Source of the DNA: Planctomycetota bacterium
GTDB lineage: Bacteria > Planctomycetota > Phycisphaerae > Tepidisphaerales > Tepidisphaeraceae
Reading direction: 5' to 3'
Assembly: GCA_029777755.1 (NCBI GenBank)
Contig: JAKORQ010000053.1
Location: 1-20,582 of the forward strand
DNA: 20,582 nt
Made by a program: the position numbers and the translations under genes. Of this stretch, positions 16,027-20,582 are shown piece after piece. The notes beneath the pieces were generated by a model. That model searched no databases, had not been told where the DNA came from, and saw only the letters and a list, made by a program, of their open reading frames with translations. Each line of letters opens with the position of its first letter. Position 1 is the stretch's first letter.

Positions 16027-17967
16027 ATGCAACTGGTCGAGTCTGCGGAGTTCGTCCACTTCTTCTCGCCTTACCTGGCCATGGCGTTTGCCAGGCAGTT
16101 CCCGATGGTATCGCAGTTTGGGGTCGAATCCGGCGGCCGGCTGCGCCGCCATGTCGAGTACAACCTGCTGCGCCCCGGGTACGGCATAACCTCCGTCCAC
16201 CACGGTGAAACCTCATTTCGCAAGGCAGCCTCAATAGAGTATTCCCCCGACAGGATTCACTACCGCCCTGAGATCGATGACCTCGAGTGGTTTGTGCATT
16301 TTCCAGACGAACGGACATGCACCATCCGCCTGCGTTCGCTTTCCGGCCGAATCTTTGGGGAGTTTTTCCGCATGTCCTTCTCGCCGGAGATGGCACCGGT
16401 GACTGTTTGGGGACGATGGCTGACCGACAAGCCGTTCCCGCCGGAGCGTTCCCGGTCGATCTTTGAGCCGCCGGATGTGGCCGTGAATTTCGAGCTGCCC
16501 GTGCTGGTCCATTTCCCGGACTATGGCGCGCTGAAGGTGACGTGCAGCAATCCCACGGTCATCGTCAGGCAGACGATGATGGCCGACCCGGCGATGTGCG
16601 GACTGAATCTCGGATGCACCAACACCGGGTATCACACCCGAGCCGTCGCCTATCACCATGGCACAGTGGAGGTCTCATTCCATGCCGCCCGGGCCATCAG
16701 CGAGGTCGAGCTAACCTTCGCCGTTGAGGAGGAGCACTATCCGCAGATCGCCGGCGTGGATTTCAGCGACAGGAAGTGGGATGGGCTTAAGCGTTGCTGG
16801 CAGAACGCCTTTACACTGAACCTCCAGACGCTGAGCATGGGAGACAATCCCCTGCTGCATGGCATCGCACACCTGTCGATCCATTTCAAGAGCGACATGT
16901 CGGTGTTTACTCCGCCGCTGCTGGAGAACCTGACAGTCCATGATGTCCTTCGGCGGCAACTGGAGATTACGCTGCGCGATTGCGTCGGCGAGAGCGGCGA
17001 GATCCACGCTCGCCATGCAACCCCGGAAGGCCGGGCGAGCAAGACCCAGGACTTTGGCTTCTTCGATGCCAACATCAGCAACCTGATCGCCCTGTACAAC
17101 TACACAGCCGCCACGGGCGACTGGTCGCTGGCGAAAACTTACGACGAGAGTATTCGCCGGGCCGGCCGATTCCTGCTGGCGCTGGACAAGGACAATGATG
17201 GCATCCTCGAACTCCCCTACGACGGCAACTTCTTCCGCAATGATCGGGAGTGCCGCAACTGGTGGGACAACTTCCCCTTCGGGCACAAGGATGGCTTTAT
17301 CAATCTGCTGGCTTACCGAGCCCTGGGCAACCTCGCTGAGATGCTGGGCAGGCTGGGACATGCAGACTATGCGGCCGACCTGGCCGCCTGGCGAACCCGG
17401 TTCGCGGCGAATTTCCACAAGACCTTCTTCAACCCGGAGACCGGCGTGTACGCCGGCTGGGTCAGCGCGGATGGCAGGATGCATGATTACATGTTCACTT
17501 TCATCAGCGCCATGGCCATCAATCAGGACCTGGTTGATCCGGAACTGGGTCGGCGGATGATGCAGATCCTGATAAAGAAGGCCGAGGCTGAAGGGTACGG
17601 CCAATGGAAATGGGGAGTCCCCGGGCCGCTGATCTCCGTCAGCGAGGCGGATGAACACATCTGGCAGCCGATGCAGCGATGGGGGTCCTACGAGAATGGC
17701 GGGTTCTGCGGCCAGACGGCCTATCACTTCATACAGGCGCTCTACAAACTGGGAATGCGTGAGCAGGCAGACATGATCCTGTTCAACATGATGGATACAT
17801 TTGAAAACGAATTCACCCACTCAGGCGTGTTCCCCGGCTATATGCGCAGTGTCGACTGGCGCACCAGGGAAGGCATACCCTGCGGGTACAACTACCTGGC
17901 GGACAACTATTACTTCCTGCTGGCGGCGATCACGGGATACTACGGAATCGCCATGCCGAAGGTATGA
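16027..17967 (+). CDS. Putative six-hairpin glycoside hydrolase of unresolved family
   Basis: This 646-residue protein has no sure family. Residues 1 to about 250 look beta-rich (VWGRWLTDKP, ALKVTCSNPTVIV), like the N-terminal sandwich of clan-L-type or GH63/GH116-type enzymes. About residues 255-640 are helical with repeated pairs, as in an (alpha/alpha)6 barrel: DFGFFDANISNLIALYNYTA, LALDKDNDGILELPYDGN, RNWWDNFPFGHKDGFINL (Asp414) and near the end GYNYLADNYYFLLAAITGYYG. The D-x-D-N-D-G segment and the W-W-D-N motif recall alpha/alpha-barrel glucosidases. Which acids are catalytic is unknown. No signal peptide is seen. It begins 46 bases after the rhamnosidase stop and almost surely shares its transcript, so it probably cleaves the same imported glycoside or its product. 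A lyase or phosphorylase on the same fold is also possible. GGGG lies six bases before the ATG, a weak ribosome binding site. Confidence 0.65.
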   Translation: MQLVESAEFVHFFSPYLAMAFARQFPMVSQFGVESGGRLRRHVEYNLLRPGYGITSVHHGETSFRKAASIEYSPDRIHYRPEIDDLEWFVHFPDERTCTIRLRSLSGRIFGEFFRMSFSPEMAPVTVWGRWLTDKPFPPERSRSIFEPPDVAVNFELPVLVHFPDYGALKVTCSNPTVIVRQTMMADPAMCGLNLGCTNTGYHTRAVAYHHGTVEVSFHAARAISEVELTFAVEEEHYPQIAGVDFSDRKWDGLKRCWQNAFTLNLQTLSMGDNPLLHGIAHLSIHFKSDMSVFTPPLLENLTVHDVLRRQLEITLRDCVGESGEIHARHATPEGRASKTQDFGFFDANISNLIALYNYTAATGDWSLAKTYDESIRRAGRFLLALDKDNDGILELPYDGNFFRNDRECRNWWDNFPFGHKDGFINLLAYRALGNLAEMLGRLGHADYAADLAAWRTRFAANFHKTFFNPETGVYAGWVSADGRMHDYMFTFISAMAINQDLVDPELGRRMMQILIKKAEAEGYGQWKWGVPGPLISVSEADEHIWQPMQRWGSYENGGFCGQTAYHFIQALYKLGMREQADMILFNMMDTFENEFTHSGVFPGYMRSVDWRTREGIPCGYNYLADNYYFLLAAITGYYGIAMPKV

Positions 17968-18017
17968 TCTGATCGATATATAGCCAGAGATCTGCTGAAC
18001 ATTGCTGGGGTCACGCG

Positions 18018-18044
18018 TTGACACGTGCAACACATCGGTATAAG
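18018..18044 (+). promoter_or_regulatory. Promoter of the LacI-family regulator gene
   Basis: A perfect TTGACA (18018-18023) is followed by TATAAG (18039-18044, 5 of 6). The spacer is only 15 bases, shorter than the optimal 17; the GH94 promoter has the same 15-base spacing. The transcript would begin inside the putative operator at 18048-18058. Confidence 0.5.
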
Positions 18045-18047
18045 TTC

Positions 18048-18058
18048 GAAATAGTTGC
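18048..18058 (+). promoter_or_regulatory. Putative LacI-type operator, site 2 (autoregulation)
   Basis: GAAATAGTTGC lies 3 bases after the -10 box and 50 bases before the regulator's start codon. It shares ten of eleven bases with site 1 and nine of eleven with site 3. The position over the start point fits negative autoregulation. Confidence 0.5.
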
Positions 18059-18108
18059 CTGATATCTGCAACGATCGATTTCCGCCCGGGAAACTGGAGC
18101 CCATAGAG

Positions 18109-19098
18109 ATGAAAAACAAGGCTCAGTCGATTTATGAACTAGCCGCCCAGACTGGCGTTTCTGCAAGTACTGTGAGTCGCGTACTTAATGGCCGACATGG
18201 CATTGGGGAAGCGACGAGGCGCAAAGTGCTGAGCCTGGCCCGTGCGCAGGGATTTCGCCCAAGGATGGTGGCCCGCAGGGTCACGGTTGCGGTGGTCATC
18301 GATCGCTATCAGTTTGCCAGCCTTGGTGGATTTGTATCGGCCCTTCTCTCCAACCTGGTCGAGATGCTCTCCAAGCGCCAGATCGCCGTTGAGCTGCTCA
18401 CCCAGCACAATCTTGAGCGTTTGCAGGAGGGCCTGATCGACGGGATCCTGGCGATGGCTTGGGATGACGCCAGCATCGAGGCCATCCGCAAGTTGCCCAA
18501 GGTTCCGGTTGTCACTCTGAATCGCATGGATCTTGAGGACTGCTCGGCAGTTGCAACCGATCATCGTGAGCAGGCGGTTGCGGCCGTCGAGTATCTTTTC
18601 AGCCGGGGCCATCGGCGAATCGCCATGCTCGGCGAAGAGCGCTACAACTGGGGCTCGACCGAACGTATCGCCGGGTTTACCGAGACTATGAAGGCCAAGG
18701 GCCTGCCGGTGGATGATCGCCACATCGTGTTCACCGATCATCAGCCTATCTATGGCGTGGTTGGCCGACTGATGTCGGGGCTGAAGCCAACGGGCATTTT
18801 CATGGCATCGGAAGATCTTGCCCTGGAGGCCTCCTACATCCTGCGTGATGTGCTGAGCTTGAAGATTCCCCAGGAAGTCTCGCTGATCGGGATGGAGTCG
18901 CCCAACGTTTCCGAGTTCCTGGCTCCCCCGATGACGACGCTGAAGCAGCCGCTGGATGAGCTGGCCGAACGCTCGGTGGAACTGCTGCTGAGCCTGATCG
19001 AGGCAAAGGAGCCGACTAAGCCGCAGCAGGTCAAGCTGCCAAACAAGCTGATCGAGCGCGAATCGGTGGCCACCCTCACCGATCAGGATCACGCATAG
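18109..19098 (+). CDS. LacI-family transcriptional regulator of the glycoside cluster
   Basis: This 329-residue repressor-type protein has the LacI helix-turn-helix at the N-terminus (SIYELAAQTGVSASTVSRVL, residues 7-26, then NGRHGIGEATRRKVLSLARA). A periplasmic-binding-protein-like sensor domain follows, with VAVVID, LIDGILAMAW, VATDHREQAVAAVEYLFSRG and the final PMTTLKQPLDELAERSVELL, all standard landmarks. Between the two, the hinge is unusually short: FRPRMVARR runs straight into VTVAVVI, about six residues less than normal, and the conserved Leu that inserts into the operator centre is missing. GGAG nine bases before ATG 18109 supports this start; a TTG at 18055 lies inside the operator. 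It sits between the glycosidases and the phosphorylase and probably controls all of them in response to a sugar ligand. Confidence 0.93.
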   Translation: MKNKAQSIYELAAQTGVSASTVSRVLNGRHGIGEATRRKVLSLARAQGFRPRMVARRVTVAVVIDRYQFASLGGFVSALLSNLVEMLSKRQIAVELLTQHNLERLQEGLIDGILAMAWDDASIEAIRKLPKVPVVTLNRMDLEDCSAVATDHREQAVAAVEYLFSRGHRRIAMLGEERYNWGSTERIAGFTETMKAKGLPVDDRHIVFTDHQPIYGVVGRLMSGLKPTGIFMASEDLALEASYILRDVLSLKIPQEVSLIGMESPNVSEFLAPPMTTLKQPLDELAERSVELLLSLIEAKEPTKPQQVKLPNKLIERESVATLTDQDHA

Positions 19099-19181
19099 AA
19101 GCAGTCACAGGCATAGTTTAGCAAACGCATTTCTGCGTCAGGCCCAGGGGCAAAGGCCGCGACAGACATTTTTTTACTTTC
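19099..19181. other. Gap after the LacI-family gene
   Basis: A weak stem AACGCA-TTTC-TGCGTC-like (about 19124-19140) follows the stop codon by some 25 bases, but no T-run follows directly. A GGCC/GGCC pair (about 19141-19158) comes before the T-rich tract at 19169. This may be a weak terminator, or the T-tract may belong to the next promoter. Confidence 0.3.
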
Positions 19182-19208
19182 TTGACGCGCGCAAGTGCGC
19201 GCGATACT
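19182..19208 (+). promoter_or_regulatory. Promoter of the GH94 gene with a GC-rich palindrome in the spacer
   Basis: TTGACG (19182-19187) and GATACT (19203-19208) are 15 bases apart. The spacer is almost entirely a hairpin-like sequence, GCGCGC-AAGT-GCGCGC (19187-19202). The GCGATACTTT at 19201-19210 repeats the -10 region of the rhamnosidase promoter. An A/T-rich tract (TTTTTTTACTTT, 19169-19180) lies immediately upstream and could act as an UP element. Confidence 0.5.
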
Positions 19209-19212
19209 TTGT

Positions 19213-19223
19213 GCAACAGTTGC
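19213..19223 (+). promoter_or_regulatory. Putative LacI-type operator, site 3
   Basis: GCAACAGTTGC is a perfect palindrome around a central A (GCAAC/GTTGC). It begins 4 bases after the -10 box, over the expected start of transcription, and is the best-formed of the three copies in the cluster. Confidence 0.6.
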
Positions 19224-19310
19224 TTTGATTCCGTAACCTCATCGCACCTCGGCGATCAGGGGGCTGAGTTCTACGCCCGGCGGCATCGTTTTGCGGGAGA
19301 CCTGGTTGTG

Positions 19311-20582
19311 ATGGAACAGTACAAGTACGGACACTTCAGTGCTGATGGAACAGAATTCATCGTGACCGACCCGGCCACGCCCCGGGCCTTCGATAATTTC
19401 CTGTGGAATGATGCCATCTTCTCAAACGTCCAGCAGACCGGAGTGGGATACTGCGACTACCAGGTCGGCGATGGCGAAGCCATCCAGTTGATGACCGGTG
19501 TCGGCCGAATCTGCGACCTTGACACCTTCGGCCGTGACCACCTGATGAGCCGCCTGGTTTATGTGCGCGACAATGACACTGGCGAATTCTGGACAGTCAA
19601 CTGGGAGCCGGTGCTCCGCAAGCCTGAGTCTTTCCAGTGTGTTCATGGGTTGGGATATTCGATCATCGCCTCCACCACTAATGGAGTAGCGTCCCGTTTC
19701 CGCATCTTCGTGCCCAAGGGAAGCGACCCGGTGGAACTCTGGACGCTCACCACGAAGAACACCACCAATCGCAAACGCAAACTCTCGATCTTCGTCTACA
19801 ACCAGCTTCAGTTCCGCTTCAAGTGGGGCTTCGACAGCTACGGCGACATGCTGTTCCGCTCGGCGGTTTTCTCCCGTGAGCACAACGCGGTTGTCGCCAG
19901 CAAGCACCCGCACACCCGGCCGCACAACTTTCTCACCGGCTTCCTCACGGCCGACCGCGAGATCGTTGCCTTCGATGGCACGCGCAATGCTTTTGTCGGG
20001 CTGTACAACACGCTGCAGCAACCGGATGCCGTGGTCAACGGGCGATGCACCAACACATGCGGTTCATCCGATGCGACAATCGCCGCTGCCCAGTTTGACA
20101 TCGAACTGGAACCGGGAGCCGAGAATGTCATCAACCTGATGCTGGGTGCCACTGATAGCGAAGCGGGCATAGGCCAGCTCAAGTCGCGCTACCTGGGCAA
20201 GTACGAAGAGGCATTTGAGGAGCTGAAGAAGGACAAGGCCCAGCTCATCGCCCGCAACAGGATCACAACCCCTGACACCCACTTCAACAACATCGCCAAC
20301 GCATGGGTGAAGCAGGAGACCCTTTACGGCGCCACCTGGTGCCGCTGGGGATGGAATGGGTATCGTGACCTGGTGCAGCATGGGTTTGGCGTAGTGTCGT
20401 TCAAGCCGGAGCGCACGCGGGCGATCCTGCTGGAAGCGCTGCGCTATCAGTACAAGAGCGGCATGGCCATCCGTGGCTGGAACCCGGTCGACGAGAAGCC
20501 CTACTCCGACAGCGCTCTGTGGCTGGTGTTTACGCTCATCGCTTACCTCAAGGAGACTGATGACCTTGCGGTACTCGACGAG
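19311..20582 (+). CDS. Glycoside hydrolase family 94 disaccharide phosphorylase, 3' end cut by window
   Basis: Only the first 424 residues are present; the family is about 780-820 long. GH94 enzymes split beta-linked disaccharides (cellobiose, chitobiose, laminaribiose and others) with phosphate, yielding a sugar 1-phosphate in the cytoplasm. The N-terminal beta-sandwich is typical: MSRLVYVRDNDTGEFWTVNW, then FVGLYNTLQQPDAVVNGRCT and FDIELEPGAENVINLMLGAT. The helical barrel begins with WCRWGWNGYRDLVQHGFG, containing the Arg352-Asp353 pair that binds sugar at subsite -1, then ALWLVFTLIAYLKETDDLAV. The usual R-D-x-x-Q-D reads R-D-L-V-Q-H here. The catalytic Asp (in G-x-A-D-W-N-D) would lie past the window, so activity cannot be confirmed. 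GGGAGA ten bases upstream supports the ATG. It has its own promoter and operator. Confidence 0.9.
   Translation, partial: MEQYKYGHFSADGTEFIVTDPATPRAFDNFLWNDAIFSNVQQTGVGYCDYQVGDGEAIQLMTGVGRICDLDTFGRDHLMSRLVYVRDNDTGEFWTVNWEPVLRKPESFQCVHGLGYSIIASTTNGVASRFRIFVPKGSDPVELWTLTTKNTTNRKRKLSIFVYNQLQFRFKWGFDSYGDMLFRSAVFSREHNAVVASKHPHTRPHNFLTGFLTADREIVAFDGTRNAFVGLYNTLQQPDAVVNGRCTNTCGSSDATIAAAQFDIELEPGAENVINLMLGATDSEAGIGQLKSRYLGKYEEAFEELKKDKAQLIARNRITTPDTHFNNIANAWVKQETLYGATWCRWGWNGYRDLVQHGFGVVSFKPERTRAILLEALRYQYKSGMAIRGWNPVDEKPYSDSALWLVFTLIAYLKETDDLAVLDE

Noticed and set aside
18553..18560. GTTGCAAC palindrome inside the LacI-family gene as a fourth operator
   Set aside because: It shares only the half-site GTTGC and not the GCAAC-A-GTTGC arrangement, and it is inside coding sequence.

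Overview
The window is about 59% GC by impression and densely packed. It holds nineteen protein-coding genes, two of them cut by the window edges as partial genes (PilC at the left, a GH94 phosphorylase at the right), and one tRNA. No insertion sequence, phage gene or CRISPR array is visible. The PilC N-terminus, a lone STAS protein, groES-groEL and a LacI-controlled cluster of cytoplasmic glycosidases fit a member of the PVC group, most likely Planctomycetota (Phycisphaerae-like). This assignment rests on family resemblance recalled without a search and should be treated as tentative.

Layout. 1-1181 (-) is a type IV pilus/type II secretion inner-membrane protein, divergent from hemC (+). hemC ends tail-to-tail on a STAS anti-sigma-antagonist-like gene; the two stop codons share one CTAG. 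Then come minus-strand genes: a small membrane protein, a DUF1444-like protein, a short MarR-type regulator and tRNA-Leu(CAA) with its own promoter. From 5042 to 10502 all genes are on the minus strand: a sugar-phosphate cyclase closer to 2-deoxy-scyllo-inosose synthase than to 3-dehydroquinate synthase, a tandem-ACT protein directly behind a phenylacetate-CoA ligase-like enzyme, an AI-2E-type transporter, then coaD and panD, both in coenzyme A synthesis.

At about 10.5 kb the direction switches to plus. A single-domain response regulator precedes groES-groEL, whose leader holds a strong hairpin and no CIRCE element. A textbook terminator ends groEL. The rest is a carbohydrate cluster: a GH78 alpha-L-rhamnosidase, a 646-residue six-hairpin-like glycosidase of unresolved family, a LacI-family regulator and a GH94 disaccharide phosphorylase. 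None of these enzymes has an obvious signal peptide, so they probably process imported rhamnose-containing glycosides in the cytoplasm.

The main new observations are these. (1) An 11-bp imperfect palindrome, G(A/C)AA(C/T)AGTTGC, sits in front of the rhamnosidase, the regulator and the phosphorylase, always at a promoter-like sequence, and looks like the operator of the local LacI-type regulator. (2) That regulator lacks most of the usual hinge-helix segment. (3) The DOIS-like cyclase carries the catalytic Lys and Glu of aminoglycoside-pathway enzymes. (4) The glycosidase at 16027-17967 may represent an undescribed family.
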